A DNA stretch of 64,000 nucleotides from the NCBI RefSeq assembly GCF_958298935.1, contig NC_084927.1, forward strand, positions 12,180,001 to 12,244,000. The letters are read 5' to 3'. The notes beneath the pieces are model-generated. The model worked only from the letters and a program-made list of their open reading frames with translations, had not been told where the DNA came from and ran no database searches. The translations under genes were made by a program, and so were the position numbers. Shown here piece after piece: positions 35,455 through 47,441 of the stretch. The DNA comes from Phragmites australis (taxonomy: Eukaryota; Streptophyta; Magnoliopsida; Poales; Poaceae). The first letter of the stretch is position 1. The number at the start of each line of letters is the position of its first letter.

Positions 35455-36130
35455 ATTGAGAACACATCACTACTTCGTGGTTATCAACCATGCTGAACGT
35501 GGTTAACCTCACCAAAAACTATTTTCCTGCAAGCGAATCGAGAACACAAGCAAGAACATGGTTGATGCAATATGGATATTGCTAATTACAAATGAAGAAC
35601 ACAAGTTGGGATTCCACAAACCAAACAAGCGGCGAAATTGTCTAAAACAGAATAATCTAAGCAAACCCCAAATTGTTGAGGTACCTATGGCTAACTATAT
35701 ATACAAGATGACACTGCGCCTCTCTCGGATGATTGCGGCATGTACAAAACCAATTTTGTAGTGGGACCAGATCCGTTGGAACATTGATGAAGTCCTATTT
35801 CCAGATTGTGCTCACAGATCTCCATTGGATTTCGATTGATACTTCCATGCCTATCAACATACGCCAACTTTGCTTCAGATTCCGAATCCGAGTAGGACAT
35901 GGTTTGTAATCCGAATTGGCTTGGCTTGGAGGTGACTTGATGGTTTGTAAAAGGTTGGAGAAGTTCCCTTATCTTGGAACCAAGTTTGGCGAGGATAAAT
36001 ATCTGAAGATATACAATTCACCAATATTAGGCAGTACATATTCTCACCCAACATAAATAAAAGCTTCATAAACGAATTCACCTGTCGTTCCTCATGAGTG
36101 GTCATATCTAGAAGTATAATGGTCTCATCA
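35455..36130 (-). repeat. 5' LTR (right copy) of the reverse CRM-like element, truncated
   Basis: It aligns with 28065-28953. About 85 bases are missing at its left end. Its minus-strand start TGATGAGACC lies directly at the satellite junction. Confidence 0.75.
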
Positions 36131-37138
36131 ACCTGTTCAGGACACTTTTTCCAACCAGATTAGCACAGGAGTGAAATCAACAGTAACAAGCTCCAATATG
36201 ACCTACGATAGCTGGGAGGAGAATCTAGTGCATTCTGAGCACTTTTTGCTTTGTCATAACTTTTAGTAAATATACCCATTCAGGACCCATTTTAGACCAC
36301 ATTAAAACCAGAGGAAAATCAACCGGAACAAGCTCCAACATGACCTATGACACCTAGGTGGACAATCCGATGTGTCCTGGGCATGCTTCTGTATAGCCAT
36401 AACTTTCTTAAAATCCACAAGTTTGGGACCCATTTTCATACCAAATTAACATCGGAGCGAAATCAACTGAAATAAGCTCCACCATGACTTACAAAACAAA
36501 GGAGGACAATCCGATGCATTCTAGGCGCATTTTATTCTGGTCATAACTTTCATGAAATTTATCCGCTCTAGACCCATTTTCGTACCAAATTAATACTGAA
36601 GCAAAATCTACCAAGGAACAAGCTCCAACATGACCTACGGCATCTGGAAGGACAATCCAATCCGTTCTGGGCACCTTTCACTTGGCTTATAACTTTTGTG
36701 AAATCTACTCGATCAGTACCCATTTTCAGACCAAATTAGCACCAAAGTGAAATCAACCAGAACAAGCTCCAGCATGACCTACGATACCTTGAAGAACAAT
36801 TCGGTGCATTCTAGGCCCATTTTGCTCTGGTCATAAATTTCGCGAAATCCGCCTATTCGGCCCCATTTTTGGACCAAATTAACACCGAAGCAAAATCATG
36901 CGGAATATGCTCCAACATGACCTACGACACTTGGGAACACAATTCGGTGCATTTCTGGCATGTTTCACTTGCATCAAAACCTTTGTGAAATCCACTCATT
37001 CGGGACCTATTTTCGGGCCCATTTTTGTGAAATCCACTTGTCCTGGACGTGTTTTTGATCCACATTGATAGCGGAGTGAAATCAACAGCAACAAGCTCCA
37101 ACATGATGTATGACACCTAGGAGGATAATCCGATGTCC
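36131..37138 (+). repeat. ~143-bp satellite array, block 4
   Basis: About seven monomers in the same orientation as the other blocks, resuming at the monomer phase where block 3 ended. Near 36980-37040 there is a partial duplication of the GTGAAATCCACT segment. No genes. Confidence 0.95.
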
Positions 37139-37878
37139 TGGGAGAAGGCAGCTCGAGTTGAACCCTTACCTGGGATTTTCGGAGCTTGTCGGAGCTTATT
37201 GGGAACTTGTCAAGCTTCAAGTCTAGTTCCAATTTAGGATCCTGAGTTGCAAACAAGTTAGTCGGGTTCCAAGACAATTACCACTCAAATTCCAAAGTCT
37301 ACTCGGATTCAGCAAAGAGTCATGCAACAAAAAGAAGATGTCTCTGTCATACAAAGTCCAATGGATATGTTTAGCCACAGGCTGGAATGATTACATCATG
37401 ATCTTTCCCGTAATAGATATACTTAGAGTCAGATTTTATTTCCTTAGTTTGTTGCATCGCATCTAGGGGCTTACATGCCCACAAATAGAGGCCAGGTATA
37501 ATAAGTCGAGTATTGTTGAAGCGTTGTTTTCACCTAGGGTCAAACAACATTTTCTCTATGTGTGCCTTGCAACCACCTAGTTGACTACTTTGCAGAACTC
37601 TGCCTTTATTAATACATCATTCTTCATCTATATTCGTAATTTCAGATTGCCTTCAATTCTTCTTGTTGTTCTTTGGTTGCTTGCAGGGATAAGAACTTCA
37701 TGTTCAGACTGATCATGCCTACGGCAAGGTCAATAACCTTCTAGAGTTGGTTTAGCAATTTCCAATGTGTTCCATCATCGTAGGAGTGTAGCTGGATCGC
37801 CAAAGCCATCTCCACCAAACCGATGAGTGTTTCTCATCAAAAGATCAGGACACCTAAGTCTATATCAAGGGCATATCA
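37139..37878 (+). repeat. 5' LTR of the forward CRM-like element, left-truncated
   Basis: 740 bp against 971 bp for the 3' LTR. Similarity starts at GGGAGAAG (43875 in the 3' copy) and both end in CATATCA. Confidence 0.8.
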
Positions 37879-37879
37879 A

Positions 37880-37892
37880 GTGGTATCAGATT
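37880..37892 (+). other. Primer-binding site of the forward CRM-like element
   Basis: GTGGTATCAGATT follows the LTR end after one base. TGGTATCAGA is complementary to the initiator tRNA-Met 3' end. Confidence 0.8.
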
Positions 37893-38941
37893 TCTAGGTT
37901 GATCGGTGAGAGATTTTTGTTGCTCGTAGTTAGTTTATTCTTTTACCTACAGTCCAGAAAAAGCCTAAAAAATAATAGTTAGTTTTATCATCTGCTATCC
38001 AATCCATTTGTGCCTTGCAATTTCGTGTTGGTATTTGCATTGTTGAACTTTTGCATAGTCGTGTCGAGTCATTGGTCTTTGAGTCTAGCCTTTAGAGTTT
38101 TGAGTTCTTTTTATGTTTTTATCACGTCGTTGCTACACACATCATCATCACTGCTTCCACGCACCACTAAAAAGTTTGCTTCCACTCATACATCTTTGCT
38201 GCATAACGCCCAACACAAAATGTTGCACGCTTTGCTATTCTCATGTTGTTGTGTTTTGCTATTCCATTGATCATATATTGTGCACAAGGAAGGAGAAAGA
38301 ATACGTTTTGGATTAGAAATAGATCAAGAGAAAAAGAAAGAATTTCATTCAGAGCACCAAAAAAAGTGGATAAAAATGAAAAAAGAAAATAAAAGAAAAA
38401 AGGAGAATTTGAATAGGTTTGGAATTTCAAGTTGTATTCTTTTTGGAATGTGCCTTCAAATCCTCGACCGTGCATATTGCTCCACACTGCACATTACCAT
38501 CTTTTCGCATCATTGCCTCACATCACTACCACAATATGAATTATTGCCTTCTTTTGGGTTTTGTCGCACCGTGATATCGTTTGTTTCCAGGCTCACGTCT
38601 CTAGCACGGTTTAGCTTAGGACCAGCAATCTTGACTAGTACTTTGAGTTGATTTTCAACGTTCGTTGCTGATTTGAATATTGCTAATCCTTGCTGCATAC
38701 TGAAAGCCTTGTCCTAGCTCCTCAAAATTCTACCTCATACGGATTGTTCAATCGCCGGGCAATCACTTCATCCAATCTTCAGGAGGGCTTTAATACCCCA
38801 ACAGTAGTCACACCTTGTTTCGCTTGGTAAGAACTTGTAAGATTTTTTGAACGGCCTGAGAGTTTGAGTGACTTGTCACCACAACCTAGCAGTACATAGG
38901 AAATATACACTTGTTGTTTTGTTTTCTTGTTTCTACTAACT

Positions 38942-40280
38942 ATGTCAGGTGATGAGGATTCACGTCAACATTCACCCCAAACGAAGGGCATCATATCACA
39001 TTTTGAATGTCAAATGAAGATCACCATAGAAGGCCTGACGGAGGACATTTTTTTACCAACGGATAGTTGTCCTTGTAGGAAGAAAGACTTAACGCAATCA
39101 AGGCTGCTCAAAACACAAACTAATGCAAGCCTTCAAGCTATGTTGTCTCGTTTATCTGTGCCTGCAGGAGGATCTCAGGCTACTGCACCTTCTATACTAG
39201 TTGGACAACCTCTTCAGATAGACCGTCGAGTTCCCCATACTACCTCAGTGCTCCAAAATACCATCATGATGGCTGCCACCATCCAACAATGCACTAAACT
39301 TGGGTGCGCTGGGAGATGAGCAAGAAGGAGATAACTCCGTTGAATATGTTGAAGATTCGAAGGAGGAGGAAGACATCGACTTGGACAACGATCATGATCG
39401 TCAAAGGCTACACTTAAATCACCATGGTATGGGACGAGAATGACCACGTCGAGAGGTACGTAACAATGATGATTATGCTAAGTGAAATTTACAATGCCTC
39501 TGGATGCTTGACATGTCAGTTTGTGCCTTCCTATCATGGTATGGCAAGTATGACCCATATGCTTACTTTAGTTTGGAGCTTCTAGTTGATAAAAAAATTT
39601 CTTGTCATGAATACCCTGAGAATGGAAGAGTTAGGGCTACCAGTAGTGAATTTATATGCTTTGCATCTGTTTGGTGGCATGAACATTGTCGTGCACACCC
39701 TAATGATATTCCTACCACTTGTGAAGGATTGAAACAGCAAATGAGACATAGGTTTGTGCCTTCTTATCATGCTCATGATTTGCTGAATAAGTTGTAATGA
39801 TTAAAATCAAGGAACTAAATCTATAGAACAGTATTATCAAGAGTTGCAAACTGGTTTGATTTGTTGTGGTCTCAATGAATCTGATGCAATGATGGCTTGT
39901 TTTATGAGTGGTTTTAAACCGCGAAATTCGTGTCATATTAGGTTTCAAAGATTATAATAATATCACCCGTTTGTTCCACCTTGCTTGTAAAGCCGAACGT
40001 CAAGTGCTGGGACGCCAAAACAAGAATTGTACTAATATTTCTGTAGGTCAGAGTATGCCATGGACTTCTCACGGTTCTGATGTTTCGTCCAATCGTACTA
40101 CGACATCAAATGCTATAGACCGTAAACCATCTCCCTCTACATCCACTTCAGAGAAAAGAGCATTAGCACCGATGAAAATTGTTCCCAGAGCACCAGCCCA
40201 GAGTTCTTCATCCTCTATTGCTTCTACCGAGAAGACAAAGGAAACACAATGACGTCCCTGCCTAGGTTTTGGTCACATGA
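38942..40280 (+). pseudogene. gag of the CRM-like element
   Basis: The frame starts MSGDEDSRQHSPQTKG at 38942. A gag core lies at about 39500-39797 (YDPYAYFSLELLVDKK, EHCRAHPNDIPTTCEGLKQQM), followed by a region 39908-40250 with a Ser/Thr-rich stretch. A stop after LLNKL at 39795-39797 and frame changes near 39300 and 39900 break it. Just after, CRPCLGFGHMMKEC-like bases (about 40250) suggest a damaged zinc knuckle. Confidence 0.75.
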
Positions 40281-40499
40281 TGAAGGAATGTACAAGTCAA
40301 CAAGTAATGATTATTTATGAAGATGATGACTACGATTCAGCAATACGCTATGCTTGCTGCAAATAAAGAAGAAGGTCACAATACTAATCATGATACGTCA
40401 CTCATCCACACCGATGATACCAACCAATATTTGAGCATTATAGCACGATGAGTGCTTAGTGCTCAACCACCCTGTGCGGAGCAAAATCAGTGACATAAT

Positions 40500-40928
40500 C
40501 TGTTCCAAATCAAGGGTGTCATGAAGGAACATTCAATTCACATCATTATCAATGGAGGAAGTCGCAACAACTTGGCAAGCATCGATTTAGTAGATAAATT
40601 AGCACTACCTACACAACAACACCCACATCAAAACTACATTCAATGGTTTAGCAACAGCGGTAAGATTAAGGTAACATGAATGGTGAGAGTACACTTCACT
40701 TTGGGCTCATATAATGATTTTGATCACTGCGATGTTGTGCCTATGCAAGCTTGTTCTATGTTATTAGGTAGGCCACGATGGTATGATAAAGATTGTGTGC
40801 ATCATGGTAAAACTAATCAATACTCTCTCATGCATCAAGGAAAGAAAATTGTGTTACAACTTATGACTCCCAAACAAATTGTTAAAGGTGATCTTGCTAG
40901 AGCTTGTAGAGAGAAGAATCAAGAGTAA
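40500..40928 (+). pseudogene. Aspartic protease of the CRM-like element, active site lost
   Basis: The frame reads EHSIHIIINGGSRNNLASIDLVDKL, where the family normally has Asp-Gly at the catalytic site; here it is Asn-Gly-Gly. The downstream block (VRVHFTLGSYNDFDHCDVVP, MLLGRPRWYDKD) is the conserved protease flap and tail. A stop at 40678 interrupts it. The Asp to Asn change alone would inactivate the enzyme. Confidence 0.75.
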
Positions 40929-41199
40929 TCTAGAAAATCAGATTGTAGCAAAAGAATTTTAGCAACATAAGAAGAAAGATAAACCTGCTACATCTAGGAA
41001 AGAAGAGATTAAATTTAAAGGTTTGAGTTTCCTTGCTAGCAAATCTTGTATGCATGAATTTGATGCTAGTAATTCTGTTTGCTATGCTTTCATGTGCAAA
41101 GAAGCTTTGTTTTCATTTAAGGATACGATTCCTTCTTTGCTTCCTGCTGTTGCTAAAATTTTGTAGGAGTACAGGGACATTTTTCCAAAAGACGTACCA

Positions 41200-42060
41200 C
41201 TGGAATTACCTTTGATACATGCGATTGAGCACCAAATTGATTCAATCCCTGGTGCCTCGCTGCCCAACCATGCACCATATCAAACGAATCCAGAGGAGAT
41301 CAAGGAGATTCAATGCCAAGTACAAGAGATTCTTGATAAAGGGTACGTGCGTGAATCACTTAGTCCATGTGCTGTTCCTATTATTCTAGTTCCTAGAAAA
41401 GATGATTCATCGCTTAGGTGTGTAGATTGTAGAGCTATCAACAATATTACTATGTGTTATTGTCATCATATTCCTAGGTTAGATGATTTTCTTGATGAAT
41501 TGAGTGGCTCTACTCTGATCCATAAGGTTGCTTTGTGTAGTTTCTATCACCAAATTCGTGTGAAATTAGGAGATGAATGAAAAAAACATTCAAAGTTAAG
41601 TCTGATTTACATGAGTGGCTGGTTATACCATTTGGTTTGACTAATGCCCCTAGTACCTTTATGAGGTTGATGAATGAAGTTTTGCGTGATTTTTTTTGGC
41701 AAATTTGTGGTAGTATACTTTGATGATATTCTGATATATAGCACATCTATAGATAGTCATGTTGAACATCTACATGTTGTTTTTTATGCTCTACAAAATG
41801 TGTGTTTGTTTCGTAACCTCAAGAAGTGCATCTTTTGCACCATTCGAGTATCGTTTCTTGGCTATTTTGTGACCCCGGATGGAATTGTAGTTGATAAAGC
41901 CATGGTCAAAGCTATTCAGAGTTGGCCAATCCCAACAACGGTCACCCAAGTGCGAAGTGTTTTAGGACTTGCTGGATTCTACCATCGCTTTGTGAAGGAT
42001 TTTAGCACAATTGTCGTGCCTATGAATGAACTCATGAAGAAGGATGTTCCATTTGTCTAG
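41200..42060 (+). pseudogene. Reverse transcriptase of the CRM-like element
   Basis: The first part (41212-41580) holds IEHQIDSIPG, YVRESLSPCAVP and IPRLDDFLDELSG. A stop follows (41578-41580). A T-run (TTTTTTTT at 41689-41696) shifts frame, and the palm continues at 41674-42060 with [13 protein letters not shown] (the F/YxDD catalytic pair is intact) and VRSVLGLAGFYHRFVKDFST. RNase H (42060-42400) is short and broken. Confidence 0.85.
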
Positions 42061-42609
42061 AGTGATGCACAAGAAGAAGCCTTCACGGTATTGAAAGATT
42101 TTAATAAGATGTTAGAGCTTCAAGATTTTAGTAAGCTTGAATTTGATGCAGAAGAAGAGTTTGAATTTGATGCTAGTGGTGTAGGACTTAGTGGGCCTAG
42201 TTTGAACTATTCAAGTTATGATAAGGAGTTATATGCTTTAGTTTGAGCTTTGGAAACATGACAATATTATCTTTGGTCTAAAGAATTTGTCATACATTCT
42301 GATCATGTGTCTTAGACATGCTAAGTGGGTTAAATTCATCGAGTCTTTTTCCTATGTCATCAAACACAAAAAGGGTAAATAAAATATTATTACTGATGCT
42401 TTTTCTTGTTGATATACCATGCTTTCACAACTTGAGTTCAAGATTTTTGGACTTGAAACGATTAAGGATCAATATGCTCATGATGCTTATTTCAATGACA
42501 TCTTACTGAATCAAAGATGGAAGGACCTGGAACAAGTTCTTCATCAATGAAGGATTTGTGTTTCACCCTAACAAGCTATGCTTCCCAGATAGCTCTGTTC
42601 GTCTTTTGT

Positions 42610-43520
42610 TGTTACAGGAGGCACATGGTGGGGCGCTGATGGGACACTTTAGTGTTAAGAAGACAATGGACATCCTTGCTAACCACTTCTTTTGACCAAA
42701 TATTAGGTTGGATGTCAAGCGATTTGTTGCTCGCTGCACTGCATGTCAAAATCCTAAGTCACAACTTAATCAACGTGGTTTATATATGCTTCTCCTTGTT
42801 CCTACTACTCCTTGTGAAGATATATCAATGGACTTTGTTTTAAGACTGCTTAGAACCAAGAAGTGAAGGGATAATATCTTTGTGGTTGTGGATTGATTTT
42901 CTAAGATGGCACATTTTATTCCATGTCATAAGAACGATGATGCTACAAATGGTGTTGATTTATTCTTTTGTGAAATTGTTCACTTTTATGGTGCGCCTAA
43001 TATTATAGTTTCAGATCGTGACGCTAAATTCCTTAGTCACTTTTGGAAAACATTATGGACAAAATTGGGGACTAAGATGTTATTTTCTACTATTTATCAT
43101 CCCTAAATTGATGGACAAAATTAAGTTGTATCTACAATGCTTAGGGTTGTGTTGAAAAAGAATTTGAACATATGGGAAGAATGTTTACCACATATTGAGT
43201 TTGCTTATAATCTTTTGCTGCATTCTTCTACAAAGATGTGCCTTTTTCATATCGTTTATGGTTTTGTACCTCATGCACCAATTGATATATTACATATTCT
43301 ATCTTCGGAGAAGGTAAATTATTATACTAAGCAACATGTTGAATTGATATTAAAAATGCATGAGACAACTAAGGAGAATATAGAATGCATGAATACTAAG
43401 TATAAACTTGTCAGTGATCAGGGAAGGAAATATGTTACTTTTGAACCTAGTTATCTTGTTTGGTTGCATTTGAGAAAGAATAAAATCCCTGATTTGAGAA
43501 AATCTAAAGTGATGCCTTGA
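42610..43520 (+). pseudogene. Integrase of the CRM-like element, catalytic Glu replaced by a stop
   Basis: A zinc-binding segment (MGHFSVKKTMDIL ... RCTACQ) is followed by the core with SMDFVL (first Asp), VSDRDAKF (second Asp) and, in place of the family's DGQTEVV, DGQN-stop-VV at about 43111-43131: the catalytic Glu codon has become TAA. The GPY-like C-terminal part (43137-43520) ends with FEPSYLVWLHLRKNKIPDLR. Further stops lie near 42694 and 42895. Confidence 0.85.
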
Positions 43521-43688
43521 GCTGATGGTCCTTTTAGAGTTATTAAGAAGATTAATGATAATGCATACAAGCTTGAGTTGCCTACAGATTTTAGAGTTAG
43601 TCTCACGTTTAATGTTATAGATTTAAAGCCATATTTGAGAGAAGAAGATCAGTTACCGTCGAGGACGATTTCAATTCAAGAAGTGAGG

Positions 43689-44659
43689 ATGATGAGGACA
43701 TCATAGATGCAGATACACACACTACAAGTAATCATCCAGACTCAGATGTTGTTTCGCCATTGCAAGGTCATAGGCATGAGCTCGTGCACGTCATTTCTCT
43801 GTGTTCATAACCATACTTCTGAGGATGGGATACTACTAAATAATTCTTGTGATGTCTTATTACCTAGAAATATGGGAGAAGATAACTTGAGTCAGACCTT
43901 ATCAGGAATTATCAGAGTTTGTCTGGAGCTTGTTGGAGATTGTCAGGAGCTTGTCAGACTTCAAGGCTAGTTCCTACTCATTCTCCTACAGTGGGAAGGT
44001 CATATCCCGAGTTCCAAACAAGCTAGTCGGGTTCCAAGGCAATTACTACTCGGACTCCAAATTCGTGTCAGATTCAACAAATAGCCGTGAAATAAAAGGA
44101 AGATATCTCTGTCATACGAAGTCCAATAGAAGTGTTTAACCACCAGCTGGAAAGATTACATCATGATCTTTCCCATGGATCCAACCCCATCAATAGATTC
44201 CTCGTGAGCGACTTGAAAACCTTAAAACAAGTCAATATTATAACAAATAAAGTTAGAGTCAGATTTTATTTCCTTAGTTTGTTCTGTAACGTCTAGGGGG
44301 CTTGCATGCCCATAAATAGAAGCCAAATGTGGCCAGAATACTCAAGTTTTGTTGAAGCATTTATTTGAGCTAGGGTCAATCAACATATCAAAATATCGTT
44401 CTTCATTTATATTCGCAATTGAATATTGCATTCAATTATTCTTGCTTGTTCCTCAGTTGCTTGCAGACATAAGAACTTCGTATTTAGGCTGATCGTACCT
44501 ATAGCAAGGTTAGTAACCCTCCAGGAGATGGTTTAGCGATTGCCAAGGTGCTCCATCATCATACGAGTGTTGCCAGGTCGTTAAAATCATCTCCACCAAA
44601 CCAACTTATCTTTCTCATCGAAACATCAGGACAACTATCTGCATATCAAGTTCATATCA
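43689..44659 (+). repeat. 3' LTR of the forward CRM-like element
   Basis: It begins TGATGAGGACATC after the purine-rich AAGAAGTGAGGA and ends TTCATATCA, 971 bp. The start matches the solo LTR's (minus-strand TGATGAGGACATC). A TATA-like CATAAATAGAAGCC lies at 44311-44324. The pol tail (LKPYLREEDQLPS) runs up to and into the LTR, with stops. Confidence 0.82.
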
Positions 44660-47441
44660 ACACTGGACCCTTTTTTGGACCAAATTAACACCACAGCAAA
44701 ATCAACCGGAACACGCTCCAACATGGCCTATTGCCTGGGAGGACAATCTGGAGTGTCCCGGGAGTGCTTCGCTACGGTCATAACTTTCCTGAAATCAACC
44801 TATTCGGGACATGTTCTCGTACCAAATTAACATCAGACTGAAATCAACTGAAACAAACTCTAACATGACCTAGGACATTTGGGAGGACAATTTGGTGCGT
44901 TCTGGGCACGCTTTTTATTGAAATCAACCCGTTCGGGACCCTTTTTTGGGCCAAATTAGCACCAGAGCGACATCAACCAAAACAAGCTCTAACATGACCT
45001 ATGACACTTGAGAGAACAATCCGGCGTGTTCTAGTCACGTTTTGCTATGGTGATAACTTTCATGATATCCCCCATTCTGGACCTATTTTCGGGACCCTTT
45101 TTTGACCAAATTAACATATGAGCAAAATCAACCGGAACAAGCTCTAATATGACATATGATACCTGCGAGGACAATCCGGTGCGTTACAGGTGCTTTGTGT
45201 TGTGGTCATAACTTTTGTGAAATCCACTTGTTCTGAACTCGTTTTCATGCCAAATTAATACCAAAGGGAAATCAACTAGAACAAGCTCCAATATGACCTA
45301 CGACACATAGGAGCACAATCCGGTAAGTTCTGGGCGTGCTTCGCTCCGGTCATAACTTTTATGAAGTGTGTTCTAGTTGTGTTTTTCTCAGGTCAAAACG
45401 TTCGTAAAATCCACTCATTCGGGACCCTTTTTGGCCCATTTTCGGAGCAAATTAACACCAGAGCGAAGTAAACCGGAACAAGCTCTGACATGAACCATGA
45501 CACCTGGGAGGACAATCCGGTGCGTCCTGGGCCTGCTTCACTCCAGTCATAAATTTTGTGATATCCACCCGTACATGACCGGTTTTTGTACAAAATTGCC
45601 ACCAGAACAAAATCAACTGGAACAAGCTCCAACATGACCTACGGCACCTAGCAGGACTACGGTGCATTTTGGGCACGTTGCGCTCTGATCATAACTTTCG
45701 TGAAATCCACTTGTTTTGGACCCATTTTTAAGACCCTTTTTTGGACCAAACTATCACCAGAGCAAAATAACTGGAAACAACCTGCAACATGACCTATGAC
45801 ACCTAGGAGGATAGTGCAGTGTGTTATAGGCGTGTTTCGCTCTAGTCATAACTTTCTTTAAATCCAACTGTTCGAGACCCGTTTTCGGACAAAATTAACA
45901 GCAGAGCGAAATCAACCGGAGCAAGGTCCAACAGGACCTCACGTGAGTGGACAATCTAGTGCGTTCTAGGCAAGTTTTGCTCCAGTCATAACTTTCGTGA
46001 AATCCACATGTTCAAGTGTCATTTTCGTACCAAATTAACATTGCAAGGAAATCAACTGGAACAAGCTCCACATAACCTATGACACCTTGGAGGAAAATCC
46101 AATGCATCCTGGAGGCGCTTCTCTCCGATCATAACTTTCATTAAATTCACCTATCCTGGACCCATTTTTGTACCAAATTAACAACAGAGCGATATCAACC
46201 CGAACAAGCTCCAACATAACCTATAACACCTAGAGGACAAAATAGTGCATTCTAACTACGTTTTTCTCAGGTCAAAATTTTCGTGAAATCCACTCATTCA
46301 GGACCCATTTTTGGGCCTATTTTTGGACAAAATTAACAACATACCGAACTTAAATGGAACAAACTCCAACATAACCTATGACACTTGAGAGGACAATCTC
46401 GTGTGTCTTGGGCGTGTTCCGCTCCGATCATAACTTCCTTGAAATCTACATGTTCGGGACCAGTTTTCGGACAAAATTAACACTAGAATGAAATCAACCA
46501 GAACAAGCTCCTTCATGACCTACGACACCTGGGAGGATAATCCAGTGTGTCCTATGGGTGTTTCGCTCTGGTCATAACTTTCTTGAAATCCCTTTGTTCG
46601 GGACCCCTTTTCTGACCAAATTAGCACTGCAGTGAAATCAACTGGAACAAGCTCCAACATGACCTATGACATTGGGAGGGCAATCCGGTGCATTCTGGGC
46701 ATGTTGTGCTCCAGTCATAACTTCCGTGAAATCTACCCATTCGGGACCCGTTTTTGAGACCTTTTTTAGACCAAATTAACATTGGAGTAAAATTAACTGG
46801 AACAATCTCCAACACGACCTACGATACCTAGGAGGACAATCTGATGTGTTCTGGGTATGTTTCACTCTGGTCATAACTTTCCTCAAATCCACCTGTGCGG
46901 ATACCCATTTTCAGGCCCATTTTCGGACCAAATTAACATCGAAGCATAATCAATTGGAACAAGCTCCAACATGACCTATGACACCAGCGAGGACAATCCG
47001 GTGCATCCTAGGCGTGATTTGCTCTGGTCATAACTTTCATGAATTCTATTGTTCTTCAGACCAAATTAACACTGACTTGAAATCAATCGAACCAAGCTCT
47101 AATAAGACCTATGGTGACCGGGAGGACCATCCAGTGTGTTCTAGGTGTGTTACCCTATGATCAAAACTTTTGTGAAATCCACTCGTCCTTGAACTATTTT
47201 TGGGCCCATTTTCAAAGCAAATTAACAAAGGAGCGAAATCAACCGGAACAAGATCCAACACGATCTACGACACCTGGGAGGGGTGCATTCTAGATGTGTT
47301 ATGCTCTAGTCATAACTTTCATGAAATCTACCCGTTCTGGACCTGTTTTCATATCCAATTTCCACTAGAGCAAAAGCAACCATAACTATCTCCAACATGT
47401 CCTTTGACACCTGGGAGGACAATTCAGTGTGTTCTTGGCAT
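44660..47441 (+). repeat. ~143-bp satellite array, block 5
   Basis: About 19 monomers in the same orientation as all other blocks, the last satellite before genic DNA. Some monomers are rearranged, for example near 45360 and 47270. No genes. Confidence 0.95.

Larger units (their letters stand above)
27976..36130 (-). mobile_element. Decayed reverse-strand CRM-like element with nested insertions
   Basis: The left LTR (27976-28953) and right LTR (about 35455-36130) share long stretches, including GCCTCTCTCGGATGATTGCGGC... and the block around TTGGAACCAAGTTTGGCGAG. The minus-strand LTR starts TGATGAGACC at both right ends (28953 and 36130). At the left copy it is preceded by the purine tract AAAGAAGGGAGGA, the expected polypurine tract. 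Satellite ends and resumes at the same phase on the two sides, so the whole block is one insertion. The flanking pentamers AGCTA and ACCTG may be a decayed duplication. Gag and pol are not recognisable; later insertions fill the interior. Confidence 0.75.
37139..44659 (+). mobile_element. CRM-like gypsy chromovirus, near full-length, inactivated
   Basis: Order: truncated 5' LTR, primer-binding site, gag, protease, RT, integrase and a pol tail running into the 3' LTR. The RT and integrase read like the cereal centromeric chromovirus clade (IEHQIDSIPGASLPNH, LSPCAVPIILVP, VKDFSTIVVPMNELMKK, LKPYLREEDQLPS). It lies inside satellite. There is no target duplication: 37134-37138 is TGTCC and 44660-44664 is ACACT, and the 5' LTR lacks its first ~184 bases. 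Many stops and frameshifts abolish coding. Confidence 0.87.

Noticed and set aside
36131..36140. Perfect target duplication for the 27976-36130 element
   Set aside because: The flanking pentamers AGCTA and ACCTG differ at two of five positions. Phase continuity of the satellite supports insertion, but a TSD cannot be claimed.
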